Assembly (NCBI GenBank): GCA_964388965.1 | Contig: CAYMCP010000032.1 | Location: 1-36,747 of the forward strand | Source: Albibeggiatoa sp964388965 | GTDB taxonomy: Bacteria; Pseudomonadota; Gammaproteobacteria; Beggiatoales; Beggiatoaceae | DNA length: 36,747 nucleotides | Reading direction: 5' to 3' | Shown here: piece after piece, positions 16,219 to 24,711 of the stretch | Numbering within the stretch: position 1 is the stretch's first letter | Layout of the letters: every line of letters begins with the position of its first letter | Translations under genes and position numbers: made by a program | The notes under the pieces: generated by a model | Database searches by the model: none | Told to the model about the DNA's origin: nothing | What the model saw: only the letters and a program-made list of their open reading frames with translations

Positions 16219-17883
16219 ATGGGAACAACTCCTTACAAAACCATTGATAAACGAGAAATGCAACAACTGGTATCAAAAAATTTACTGGTATCAGTACTAT
16301 CTAAAATCTTTTATTTAGCAACACGTTTATTTATTCCACCTCTAGTATTAGCCTATGTTGGTCAAGCAGAATATGGCATTTGGGCAATGTGTTTTGTATT
16401 AATTAGCTATTTAGGTTTAGGTGCGTTCGGGGTTTCTAATGTATACATCCGTTACGTTGCTGAATATCACGCCCGTAACGAACTTGAAAAAATTAACGGT
16501 TTAATTTCAACAGGCATCATATTAGTCTCTACTATCAGTCTAATTTTACTGTTTATTTTTTGGTTTATCCTACCCACGCTTATTGTAAACGTATTCAATA
16601 TTCCATCCACAGCGCCAAATAATCCTAATGTAGATTTACATCAAACTGCGTTTATTTTATTTTATAGTACCGCCTGTATTTTTCTATTAGAATTAAATAT
16701 CAGTGCTTTTATGTACATTTTGAATGGGCTACAAAAAATCACAGAAACAAGTCTTATTTTAGTTGGTGCTGCAACCCTAGAAACTTTACTGACTGTGTTA
16801 TTTTTATTGCTCGGTTTCGGAATTTATTCTCTATTGATTGCATTTGCGATTCGTTATCTAGTGAGCATGGTCGTATACACTTCATTATGTTTTAAAATTT
16901 TGCCCACACTTTCGATTAGTATACAACACGTTAGAATAGAATATTTACGTTTATTCTATCGTTTTGGCAGTATTGTACAACTTGCTGGTATTTTAGGTAT
17001 TTTAACACGATCTGTAGACAAAATTCTTGCCGCTTCAATGATTCATATTTATGCGGCTGGAGCGTTAGAATTAGGCTCAAAATTTCCTATGATGGCAATT
17101 ACGATTCCCTCCTCAATGAATAGTGTATTTTTACCCGCAAGCTCCTATATGCACAATCAAAAACGTCAGCAAGAAATGTTAGATATGTATATAGGAGGTA
17201 CGCGGATAATGGCATTATTAACCAGTTTTATCATGGGTTACTTAGCCACTTTTTCGTTACCACTCGTTATGGGGTGGTTGGGCGCGTGGACTGACTACGA
17301 TTCATTATCGATTGCCAGCATTATGGTTTTATTTACGCTACCACAACAATTACATGTTTTAACTGGACCTGGTTCTGCTATTTTTAATGGAATCAATAAA
17401 CCTGAACTGACTTTAATTTACCCATTATTGCGTTTAGCCCTTATTTTCACCCTAGGCGGCATAAGTATTTCATTGTCTTTCGTATCATGGCAGCAAATAC
17501 AATTATTTGATATTGTTATACTTATTAATTTAGCAACTGTCATTGGCGCATTGGTTTATAGCGCGTATATCAATCGAACAATCGGCTTATCAAATTTAAT
17601 TTTTATCAAAAAAGTACTATTACCAAGTTGTGTACCTTATGTAACGGGCTTAGTACTATTTTGGTTATTAAGTTCTTGGGAAGTAGATTTATACTCTCGT
17701 TTAAATGCCGTTCAATTTGTACTAGTAACTGGTTTTTTATATTCAGCATTAACCAGTGTCGTTATTTTTTACGGTATTTTTAGCAATGATGAACGTAAAA
17801 AATTAATAGATAAGTTTTTATCAATCAGTGAATTTGCCTTAACTAAAATTAAAGGTCGTTTAAATCAATACTTTAAGCGGTAG
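16219..17883 (+). CDS. Wzx-like polysaccharide flippase (MOP superfamily)
   Basis: A 554-residue membrane protein with about 12-14 helices. The N-terminal region (SKIFYLATRLFIPPLVLAYVG, then EYGIWAM) is typical of polysaccharide-biosynthesis exporters of the MOP/MVF superfamily, where G-x-x-x-YG-x-W recurs. FGVSNVYIRYVAEYHA corresponds to the first cytoplasmic loop. The final 25 residues are basic and probably cytoplasmic. It should flip an undecaprenyl-linked oligosaccharide across the inner membrane. It begins six bases after the ligase-like gene, consistent with translational coupling and a shared polysaccharide pathway. No glycosyltransferases lie in the window, so sugar assembly is encoded elsewhere. 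Confidence 0.8.
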   Translation: MGTTPYKTIDKREMQQLVSKNLLVSVLSKIFYLATRLFIPPLVLAYVGQAEYGIWAMCFVLISYLGLGAFGVSNVYIRYVAEYHARNELEKINGLISTGIILVSTISLILLFIFWFILPTLIVNVFNIPSTAPNNPNVDLHQTAFILFYSTACIFLLELNISAFMYILNGLQKITETSLILVGAATLETLLTVLFLLLGFGIYSLLIAFAIRYLVSMVVYTSLCFKILPTLSISIQHVRIEYLRLFYRFGSIVQLAGILGILTRSVDKILAASMIHIYAAGALELGSKFPMMAITIPSSMNSVFLPASSYMHNQKRQQEMLDMYIGGTRIMALLTSFIMGYLATFSLPLVMGWLGAWTDYDSLSIASIMVLFTLPQQLHVLTGPGSAIFNGINKPELTLIYPLLRLALIFTLGGISISLSFVSWQQIQLFDIVILINLATVIGALVYSAYINRTIGLSNLIFIKKVLLPSCVPYVTGLVLFWLLSSWEVDLYSRLNAVQFVLVTGFLYSALTSVVIFYGIFSNDERKKLIDKFLSISEFALTKIKGRLNQYFKR

Positions 17884-17930
17884 TGAGGTCGCTTGGTTTT
17901 TCGGAATTTGCAGTGATAAACTTATCTCTA

Positions 17931-18074
17931 TAGGAGTTACGCAGTTCAAATAAAAATTTGTCTCGTTTCCTTGTCCCAATGGTCTCCTGGAATGCAGCAT
18001 GGACGCTCTGCGTCCTGATTTATTGTGAGTTGCAAATGTAGCGTAAAATTTTTGTGTGAACTGCGTAACCCCTA
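17931..18074. mobile_element. MITE-like element with 30-bp terminal inverted repeats
   Basis: The two ends, TAGGAGTTACGCAGTTCA at 17931-17948 and its near-complement ending at 18074, are inverted copies; over 30 bases 26 match. The total length is 144 bp and no transposase is encoded. Both ends begin with TA, which suggests a TA target duplication as made by IS630 and some IS5-group transposases. The interior carries a separate repeat with a GGACGC/GCGTCC hairpin. It sits between the flippase gene and clpX, in a 459-base gap that is otherwise non-coding. Confidence 0.6.
17961..18016. repeat. Degenerate interspersed palindromic repeat
   Basis: The segment starts TCTCGTTTCC, continues through GGAATGCAGCA, and ends in the perfect hairpin GGACGC-TCT-GCGTCC at 18001-18015. 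This layout resembles a widespread proteobacterial and cyanobacterial intergenic repeat (CTCGTTCCC...GGGAATGCA...GGACGCTCTGCGTCC), recognised from memory. A related GGACGC palindrome lies at 22340-22355. Confidence 0.45.
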
Positions 18075-18085
18075 CTCTAATTGGC

Positions 18086-18340
18086 TCTAACAATATCTTC
18101 ACCATTATTGCAATTGTCGATGGATTTTTTTGAACGCGACAACATATCTACGAGACTACAGGTCCGTTTACGAATCAAAGCGGATTTTTAAGCAGTGAAG
18201 TTTCTGAATCTTGAGCTTGGCTTTCGCTCGGTGGTAAATACCCAAATCAGCAATGACGACTTTAATTCGCCGACTTTTCGCCACACAACAAGTTTTCTAA
18301 CATCTCGCGCTGACTTTGTAAGTCTTCTTGATCATTAAAA
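18086..18340 (-). other. Non-coding or decayed sequence downstream of clpX
   Basis: No intact gene lies here. On the minus strand short protein-like tracts appear in different frames (VVIADLGIYHRAKAKLK around 18205-18260, and LQSQREMLENLLCGEKSA around 18275-18325), broken by stops and frame changes. This looks like a decayed gene, possibly a transposase, but I could not assign a family. In many relatives lon follows clpX; no lon sequence is visible. Confidence 0.3.
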
Positions 18341-18342
18341 TT

Positions 18343-19617
18343 TTAATCGTTGGTACTACCGGTTTTTTCTGTATTCTGATATAAAATCAAAGGCGGAATA
18401 TTAGAATCAATAACTGTTTCGTCAACTACGACCTTACTGACTCTATCCATTGACGGTAAATCATACATCGTATCTAATAAAACTTGTTCCATAATCGAAC
18501 GTAAACCCCGTGCGCCCGTATTACGTTGCATAGCTTTTCTAGCAATCGCACGCAATGCCTCGTCACGAAATTCCAACTCAGTACCTTCCATTGAAAACAA
18601 TTCACCATACTGCTTAGTCAGTGCATTACGCGGCTCAGTTAAAATTTGTACTAACTGATCCTCATTCAACTCTTCCAACGTCGCTGCAACTGGTAAACGT
18701 CCTACAAATTCTGGAATTAAACCATACTTAACTAAATCTTCTGGCTCAATGGTTTTAAGTAATTCGTTTACACCGCGTTGATCTTCCTTAGATTTAACAT
18801 CAGCAGAAAAACCAATTCCAGTTTTTTCGGTACGAGCACGGATAACTTTTTCTAAACCGGCAAACGCACCACCACAAATAAATAAAATACTTGATGTATC
18901 TACTTGCAAAAATTCTTGTTGTGGATGTTTGCGACCGCCTTGAGGTGGAACTGAAGCAACAGTGCCTTCGATTAATTTTAATAAGGCTTGCTGTACACCC
19001 TCACCAGAAACATCACGGGTTATGGAAGGATTATCTGACTTACGGGAAATTTTATCAATTTCATCGATATAGACAATACCCGTTTGGGCTTTTTCTACAT
19101 CGTAATCACACTTTTGCAACAATTTTTGAATAATGTTTTCAACATCTTCGCCAACATAACCCGCTTCAGTTAAAGTCGTTGCATCAGCCATAGTAAACGG
19201 TACGTTAAGCAAATTTGCCATAGTCTGTGCCAACAAGGTTTTACCGCTACCAGTGGGACCAATTAACAACACATTACTTTTGGCAATATCCACATCAGTT
19301 TTTTTACTGTGTGTTTCCATACGTTTATAGTGATTGTAAACCGCGACTGACAACACTTTTTTAGCATAATGCTGACCAATGACATACTCATCTAAACGCG
19401 CTTTAATTTCATGCGGGGTTGGTAAGTTACGATTTTGATTCGCATTCGCTTCATCATCCACTTCTTCGCGGATAATCTCATTACATAACTCAACACATTC
19501 ATCACAGATAAATACGGAAGGTCCTGCAATCAACTTGCGCACTTCATGTTGACTTTTACCACAAAACGAACAATACAATAAACGTTCGTCGCCTCCTGAT
19601 TTACGTCTATCAGTCAT
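18343..19617 (-). CDS. clpX: ATP-dependent Clp protease ATP-binding subunit ClpX
   Basis: AAA+ unfoldase that recognises tagged proteins and feeds them into ClpP. The 424 residues match the family. An N-terminal zinc-binding domain carries C16, C19, C38 and C41. The Walker A is GPTGSGKT at 120-127, the pore loop GYVG at 153-156 and the Walker B IVYIDEID with D185 and E186. TGIGFSADV contains the IGF loop that docks onto ClpP, and GLIPEFVGRLP and the sensor-2 segment NTGARGLR are present. AAGGGG lies five bases before the ATG. It is the last gene of the tRNA-Leu, tig, clpP, clpX run, 18 bases after clpP. Confidence 0.97.
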   Translation of the reverse strand: MTDRRKSGGDERLLYCSFCGKSQHEVRKLIAGPSVFICDECVELCNEIIREEVDDEANANQNRNLPTPHEIKARLDEYVIGQHYAKKVLSVAVYNHYKRMETHSKKTDVDIAKSNVLLIGPTGSGKTLLAQTMANLLNVPFTMADATTLTEAGYVGEDVENIIQKLLQKCDYDVEKAQTGIVYIDEIDKISRKSDNPSITRDVSGEGVQQALLKLIEGTVASVPPQGGRKHPQQEFLQVDTSSILFICGGAFAGLEKVIRARTEKTGIGFSADVKSKEDQRGVNELLKTIEPEDLVKYGLIPEFVGRLPVAATLEELNEDQLVQILTEPRNALTKQYGELFSMEGTELEFRDEALRAIARKAMQRNTGARGLRSIMEQVLLDTMYDLPSMDRVSKVVVDETVIDSNIPPLILYQNTEKTGSTND

Positions 19618-19635
19618 AACAACCCCTTAGTCGTC

Positions 19636-20286
19636 TCATTTTTTACTGTCACCGTCCCCAACGTTTTGCGTATTTAATACCTGACGTGTCGTAAGCACGG
19701 CATCAATGAGACCATAATCTAGTGCTTCGTTCGCAGACATAAAATTATCACGCTCAGTATCTTTCTGAATCGTTTCGATGGGTTGGTTAGTATGTTTAGC
19801 AAGAATCAGATTGAGGCGTTCACGTACCTTCAAAATCTCTTTGGCATGAATATCAATATCCGTTGCTTGACCCTGATAACCACCTAATGGTTGATGAATC
19901 ATCATGCGCGAGTGTGGCAGACAATAACGTTTCTTTTCCGCCCCACCTGTTAGTAATAATGCTCCCATGCTTGCAGCTTGACCAGTACACAAAGTGCTGA
20001 CATCAGGCTTGATAAACTGCATTGTATCGTAAATCGCCAAACCTGCGCTGACTGAACCGCCGGGAGAGTTGATGTATAGGTGAATATCTTTTTCTGGATT
20101 TTCTGATTCTAAAAACAGCAGTTGCGCTACAACCAAATTCGCCATGTAGTCTTCAACTTGTCCTACTAAGAATATTACGCGCTCTTTTAGTAGACGTGAA
20201 TAAATATCGTAAGCACGCTCGCCTCTGGCGGATTGCTCCACAACCATAGGAACAAGGCCAGATGCTATAATTTCAGGTGTTGTCAT
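19636..20286 (-). CDS. clpP: ATP-dependent Clp protease proteolytic subunit ClpP
   Basis: Serine peptidase that forms the 14-mer chamber used by ClpX or ClpA. The 216 residues match the family with a short N-terminal propeptide. The catalytic triad is S106 (GQAASMGA), H131 (MIHQP) and D180 (TERDNF), with the same spacing as in E. coli ClpP. YINSPGGSV is the oxyanion-loop segment. The C-terminal tail is polar. AGGA lies about seven bases before the ATG. It sits 12 bases downstream of tig and 18 upstream of clpX, so the three should be one transcript. Confidence 0.97.
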   Translation of the reverse strand: MTTPEIIASGLVPMVVEQSARGERAYDIYSRLLKERVIFLVGQVEDYMANLVVAQLLFLESENPEKDIHLYINSPGGSVSAGLAIYDTMQFIKPDVSTLCTGQAASMGALLLTGGAEKKRYCLPHSRMMIHQPLGGYQGQATDIDIHAKEILKVRERLNLILAKHTNQPIETIQKDTERDNFMSANEALDYGLIDAVLTTRQVLNTQNVGDGDSKK

Positions 20287-20298
20287 ACAGGAGTCCTA

Positions 20299-21609
20299 TT
20301 ATGCTGGATTCATTACCGCATCAAACGTTGTTTCTATTTCAGTAATATCGGCTTTTTCTAGCAACCAATCAACAACTTGTTCTTCCAAAACCATAGATTC
20401 CACGTCAGCTAAACGTTTCACATCAGAATAATACCATTCAATAACTGACTCGGGCTCTTCATAGGCAGACGCAATACGATCTAACATTTCATGTACCTTG
20501 CTCGCGTCGGGTTGAATATCATTTTGATTTACCAACGCAGCCATCAACAAGCCTGACCTAACTCGTTTTTCGGCTTGTTCATTAAAATGAGTCAAATCAA
20601 TATCTACAACATTAGTACGTCCTTGCACCAGCATCTCACGCTGGTAATCGTTTGCAATACGTTGCGCTTCATTTTTGATCAGCGCTTCTGGTACTTCACT
20701 AGGATTAAGTTCTAATAACGCGTCTAAAGTTTGTTGTTTGATTCTATTTTTCAACACATACTCCAACTCACGCGCCATATTGTCACGCACATCCTGAAGT
20801 AAAGTATTCACATCGCCGCTTTCAACGCCTAATGCTTTAGCAAATTCCTCGTTGATTTCAGGCAACCGACCCCGTTCAATATCACTGATAAAAATAGAGA
20901 AATGCGCTTCTCTACCCGCTAATTCTGGCACCACATATCCATCTGGACATTTTAGGTCAACCTCAACTACTTCCTCTATTCTTGCACCTATCACAGCCTC
21001 CTCAAAACCCTCGATGGCAACATCTGTTTGCCCTAGTACAAATCCGAAATCTTCTAAATTGGCTGCCTCTACTTCGTTACCATCGACACTAACTGTCACA
21101 TCGACTGAAACACAATGTCCCAAAGCTGCACCTTCTTCTTCCACAGTTTCCCAGATTAAACGCTGCTCGCGCAACTTTTGAATCATTTTATCTACATCAG
21201 CGTCCGCTACTGTTGCAACCTGTTTTTCGACTTTTAAGCCATCGACCACAATATTGGAAAAATTCGGAATAACCTCGAACTTAGCTGTATATGACAAACC
21301 TTCTTCTAAATTTTGAATATCGCTATCCAGATCAATTTGCGGTTCACTGGCTAACTGTAAGCTTTCTTGTTCTACCGCTTCATAGAAGCTTTGTTGTACA
21401 ACCTCGCCGACCACTTCTTGCTTGACTTGATCGCCAAAACGCTGCTCTACGACTCTTAGGGGAACTTTACCAGGACGAAACCCGTTTAATTTAGTTGTAC
21501 GGGCTAATTTTTTAAGACGTGCTTTAACTTCTTCTTGTATGCGTTCCCTTGGTATCCCTACCGTCATCCGACGCGCCAACACACTCGTTTCTTCAATTGA
21601 AACCTGCAT
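20299..21609 (-). CDS. tig: Trigger factor chaperone
   Basis: Ribosome-associated chaperone and peptidyl-prolyl isomerase that meets nascent chains at the exit tunnel. The 436 residues match the family. The ribosome-binding signature GFRPGKVP is at 43-50. The FKBP-like isomerase domain spans about 150-245 (DFGFVLGQ, GFEEAVIG, PEINEEFAKALG after it). The rest is the helical arm domain, with the conserved PSEVPEALI segment around 300. AGAGG lies about 11 bases upstream of the ATG. The tRNA-Leu gene sits 42 bases upstream on the same strand, an arrangement also seen in Pseudomonas relatives. Confidence 0.96.
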   Translation of the reverse strand: MQVSIEETSVLARRMTVGIPRERIQEEVKARLKKLARTTKLNGFRPGKVPLRVVEQRFGDQVKQEVVGEVVQQSFYEAVEQESLQLASEPQIDLDSDIQNLEEGLSYTAKFEVIPNFSNIVVDGLKVEKQVATVADADVDKMIQKLREQRLIWETVEEEGAALGHCVSVDVTVSVDGNEVEAANLEDFGFVLGQTDVAIEGFEEAVIGARIEEVVEVDLKCPDGYVVPELAGREAHFSIFISDIERGRLPEINEEFAKALGVESGDVNTLLQDVRDNMARELEYVLKNRIKQQTLDALLELNPSEVPEALIKNEAQRIANDYQREMLVQGRTNVVDIDLTHFNEQAEKRVRSGLLMAALVNQNDIQPDASKVHEMLDRIASAYEEPESVIEWYYSDVKRLADVESMVLEEQVVDWLLEKADITEIETTFDAVMNPA

Positions 21610-21651
21610 ACTAATTCTAACCTCTTGTCACATCACGCGATAGACTGAAAG

Positions 21652-21737
<86 letters not shown>

Positions 21738-21746
21738 CTGTGGGTG

Positions 21747-21986
21747 TTACTGTAGTTGACATCCTCCCCTTCCTAATGGAGTGGGATTCCCAAGTGCGCT
21801 TGAGCACTCAGGTGTTTTAACCTTATACGTTTCAGTTAAAACCGGTTCCTGCTTCATCGTCGAAACTCCACAGGCTAACACCCGATGTCTTCGGGCTAAC
21901 ACACTCAACGCACCAACGATATTGGCGTACTCGGTGCGTCCACATTCAACGCATTTAAAACAAGATTGCGTTAAACGATTTCTTTA
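21747..21986 (-). pseudogene. tnpB: C-terminal remnant of a TnpB (IS200/IS605-IS1341 type) protein
   Basis: Reading the minus strand from 21983 gives NRLTQSCFKCVECG, then EYANIVGALSVLARRHRVLACG and MKQEP, ending at a TAA at 21747-21749. This matches the C-terminus of IS1341-group TnpB: the second half of the zinc ribbon (CVEC), the VGA-x-x-VLARGHR segment with the RuvC-III region, and the usual MKQEP tail. Upstream, TAA codons break the frame at 21984-21986 and beyond, so the RuvC-I and II parts are missing. The product GNPTPLGRG reads through the element's right-end hairpin, as is usual in such copies. It is a dead fragment of an RNA-guided nuclease gene. Confidence 0.6.
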
Positions 21987-22053
21987 CTTTTAGTCCACAC
22001 AAGCTATGCCTGCTGCGCTTATATCCCTTTCTTGAAGAACAGGGTTTTACACG
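21756..22053 (-). mobile_element. Remnant of an IS200/IS605-type element
   Basis: The right end is marked by GGGGAGGATGTCAA on the minus strand (ending at 21756) and an imperfect hairpin at 21764-21784. The other side is bounded by a hairpin at 22024-22043 (CCCT-TTC...GAA-AGGG) inside the motif ATATCCC...GTTTTAC. Between them lies only the C-terminal part of TnpB. It is either an internal deletion or a small non-autonomous derivative. A sequence related to the 22003-22053 side recurs at 29193-29239. Confidence 0.5.
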
Positions 22054-22339
22054 CGGGTGGATAAATAGATGTATTTAAAGAATTTTTTATGATGAGTTGT
22101 AGAAATCAAAGTATTTTGCTCTACAAACGATTGAGATAGACTCAACAAAGTTACTAAAACGCCAATTTTACACCAGTGAATTAGATTAGGCAACAGTTCA
22201 GTTTAAAATTCAGCAATTCTCATTTCGATACTCTAATCCTAAATACACCTATTCCCCGCGGTTTTCGTTAGGACAAAGAAAATTCTTTTTGCATGACGCT
22301 ATTTTTCCTTGTGACGACGCAGTGCGTTGTTGCCTAACT

Positions 22340-22355
22340 GGACGCACCAGCGTCC
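22340..22355. repeat. GGACGC-ACCA-GCGTCC palindrome
   Basis: A perfect 6-bp stem with a 4-nt loop, sharing its arms with the hairpin at 18001-18015. TTTCCTTGT also occurs upstream of both (17966-17974 and 22304-22312). It is probably a member of the same dispersed intergenic repeat family. Confidence 0.45.
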
Positions 22356-22385
22356 TACGAGCATAAAGTTTAAAATCGGAATTGC

Positions 22386-22394
22386 TGTTATAAT
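22386..22394 (+). promoter_or_regulatory. Extended -10 promoter of the kinase operon
   Basis: TGTTATAAT is a perfect match to the extended -10 consensus TGnTATAAT, 33 bases before the ATG at 22428. There is no good -35, as expected for this promoter class. Confidence 0.55.
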
Positions 22395-22427
22395 GGTCAG
22401 TAATTAACAAATGCTCAGTTGAATTAA

Positions 22428-24704
22428 ATGTTAAATACACGATTAAAAACAAAGATTTATTTATTTTTTTTTATCACATTGATTATATCTACACTGCCAA
22501 TGAGTATTGTAAGTTATATTTTTATCAATCAACACATTTATGATTTACATGCCGCGCTGTTAAAAAAACAAACAGAGTATATTCAGTATGTTATAGAAAT
22601 ATATTCTCGTCATCAAATTTCAATTACGCCTCAACTGATTGCAACACAAACTACAAAATTGCGCAATAATACTGATAAAGACAATTATATCTATATTTTT
22701 GATCAAATTGGCAATTTAATTTCTGATAATACGAATCAAGTAATTTTATCAAAATACGATATGCAACATATACTCAGGCAACAATCTGGTCATATAGAGA
22801 TTAAAAACGGGAACACATCTTATTTTGGTTATTTTATATATTATGAGCCGTTGCAATGGATAATTTTTTCAGGACAAAAGACAGAATATATTTTTAATTT
22901 AAACAGAAAATACTTATTTTTTAGTATATTAACTATTACAATTACGCTTATGATAATCATGTTTATTATATTTATAGCGGTGAAAAATATTAGTAAACGG
23001 TTACAAAATATATGGTTTTCAATACAAAAAATTGAACAAGGTCAATTTGGTGTGCAAATCTATTCTAGCTATCAAGGTGAAATTGGACAAATTGTGCACA
23101 CTTTTAACAGTATTTCAGAAAAATTAAAACAGCACTTTGATTTGTTAGAAAATAAAATTTTTCAACGTACTACGGCTCTAACAGAGATAAATCAACGTTT
23201 GGAGCAAAAAATTGAGGAACATCAGCGTATTGAAGCTGAAGTGATTCAGACTAATAAAAAGCTAAAACAGGAAATTCATGAGCGTAAACGCACTGAACAG
23301 GCTTTGCGTTATACTTATCAAAAATTATTATCTTTTACGCAAGAAATTCCAATGGCTTATATTGAATGGAATCGAGATTTAATGATTTCTACTTGGAATC
23401 CGGCCGCTGAAATTATTTTTGTATACAGTCCACAGCAAGCAATGCAAATGAAAATAACGAGTTTAGTAGAAGAAAAAAATCGTGAATTACTTTTAAATAC
23501 AATTAAAAAATTACAGCAAAGTAAAATAGCAATTCGTCAAACGCTAAACTGTTCAAGCCAAGATGGGCGTGAAATTATTTGTACATGGTATAATATTCCG
23601 CTATGTGACGAATATGGTGAAGTAATTCAATGGTTATCCCTAGTCCAAGATGTAACTGAGCAAAAATTAAACGAAGAAGAAGTTATTTTGCAAAAAGAAG
23701 CGTTACAAATCACCTTAGAACATTTGGAAAATACGCAGGAAGAGTTAATCCAAATCGAAAAAATGGCAGCATTAGGGCAGGTTATAGCGGGAGTAGCTCA
23801 TGAAATTAATACCCCATTGGGCGCGATTCGTTCTGCAATTGGTAATATTAGTGATTTTTTACGTCATGATTTGAAAGAATTACCAAATTTTTTCAATAAT
23901 TTATCTAAAGAAAGACAAGCTGATTTTTTTCATTTGTTAGATAATGCTACGCAATATGATTTTATCCTTTCTAGTAAAGAAAAACGTAAAATTAAAAAAA
24001 GCTTAACTCAAAAATTAATAAAACATGATATTGAAAAGCCAGAATCCATTGCAAGCAAATTGGTTAATATTGGGATTTATGATGATATTTTACCCTTTTT
24101 GCCCTTATTGTACTCAAAAGAGCGAGAATCTATACTTAAACAAGCTTATTTGCTAACCAGCTTACAGCGCAGTGCTTATGCAATTGCGACCGCCTCAGAA
24201 CGCGCTGGACGCATTGTATTTGCATTAAAATCTTATGCCCGCTATGAGCAATCCTCAGAAAAAACCCAAGCAAATGTTGTTGATGGGATTGAAACTGTTT
24301 TAACCTTGTATCATAATCAAATTAAGCAAGGTGTCGAGGTGGTACGCAACTACGGTGACATTCCTAAAATTTGGTGTTATCCAGATGAATTAAATCAATT
24401 ATGGTCGAATTTAATCCATAATGCACTACAGGCGATGGAATACAGAGGTAAGCTCATTTTAACAACAAGCACGGATGATAAAAGTGTTTATGTTAAAGTG
24501 ACTGATACAGGAAAAGGTATCCCAGATGGGATAAAATACAAGATATTTCAACCGTTTTTTACCACGAAGCCTGCAGGTGAGGGTAGTGGTATGGGATTAG
24601 GTATTGTGAAGAAAATTGTCGAAAAACATGCAGGAAATGTTACAGTTGAAAGTCGTGCAGGATTAACTTCATTTATCATTACATTACCAATTAAAAAATT
24701 GTGA
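22428..24704 (+). CDS. Membrane sensor histidine kinase (Cache-like, HAMP, PAS)
   Basis: A 758-residue inner-membrane kinase. Membrane helices lie at about 9-31 and 164-188, enclosing a roughly 130-residue periplasmic sensor that looks like a single Cache domain (YIYIFDQIGNLISD). A HAMP linker (about 189-242) and a coiled coil lead to a PAS domain (about 300-420). The dimerisation segment carries the phospho-acceptor H458 in VAHEINTPLGA. The ATPase domain has the N-box NLIHNALQAM, the G1 box VTDTGKGIP and the G2 box GSGMGLGIV. About 120 charged helical residues separate the acceptor helix from the ATPase, longer than usual. A stand-alone receiver follows after seven bases and is the likely phosphate acceptor. 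No clear Shine-Dalgarno precedes the ATG. Confidence 0.9.
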   Translation: MLNTRLKTKIYLFFFITLIISTLPMSIVSYIFINQHIYDLHAALLKKQTEYIQYVIEIYSRHQISITPQLIATQTTKLRNNTDKDNYIYIFDQIGNLISDNTNQVILSKYDMQHILRQQSGHIEIKNGNTSYFGYFIYYEPLQWIIFSGQKTEYIFNLNRKYLFFSILTITITLMIIMFIIFIAVKNISKRLQNIWFSIQKIEQGQFGVQIYSSYQGEIGQIVHTFNSISEKLKQHFDLLENKIFQRTTALTEINQRLEQKIEEHQRIEAEVIQTNKKLKQEIHERKRTEQALRYTYQKLLSFTQEIPMAYIEWNRDLMISTWNPAAEIIFVYSPQQAMQMKITSLVEEKNRELLLNTIKKLQQSKIAIRQTLNCSSQDGREIICTWYNIPLCDEYGEVIQWLSLVQDVTEQKLNEEEVILQKEALQITLEHLENTQEELIQIEKMAALGQVIAGVAHEINTPLGAIRSAIGNISDFLRHDLKELPNFFNNLSKERQADFFHLLDNATQYDFILSSKEKRKIKKSLTQKLIKHDIEKPESIASKLVNIGIYDDILPFLPLLYSKERESILKQAYLLTSLQRSAYAIATASERAGRIVFALKSYARYEQSSEKTQANVVDGIETVLTLYHNQIKQGVEVVRNYGDIPKIWCYPDELNQLWSNLIHNALQAMEYRGKLILTTSTDDKSVYVKVTDTGKGIPDGIKYKIFQPFFTTKPAGEGSGMGLGIVKKIVEKHAGNVTVESRAGLTSFIITLPIKKL

Positions 24705-24711
24705 AATAATA

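Larger units (their letters stand above)
22054..22427. other. Intergenic region with palindrome and promoter, no gene
   Basis: This 374-base gap has no convincing coding sequence. It holds a 7-bp stem TTGTAGA/TCTACAA (22097-22126) with a long AT loop, the palindrome at 22340-22355, and the extended -10 at 22386-22394 that probably drives the kinase operon. Confidence 0.5.

Noticed and set aside
17860..18105. 81-residue minus-strand open frame
   Set aside because: It runs through the MITE-like inverted repeats and the end of the flippase gene, with no protein signal.
18334..18347. AT-only palindrome at the clpX stop as a terminator
   Set aside because: ATTAAAATTTTAAT has no G-C pairs and no loop, so it would not act as an intrinsic terminator.
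20852..21181. 109-residue plus-strand open frame
   Set aside because: It lies wholly inside tig on the other strand; the Ser/Thr-rich composition is the mirror of acidic tig codons.
21781..21993. 70-residue plus-strand open frame
   Set aside because: The opposite strand carries the TnpB C-terminus, which explains the sequence.
22097..22126. TTGTAGA/TCTACAA inverted repeat
   Set aside because: A 7-bp stem with a 16-nt AT-rich loop and no T-run is expected by chance in such DNA.
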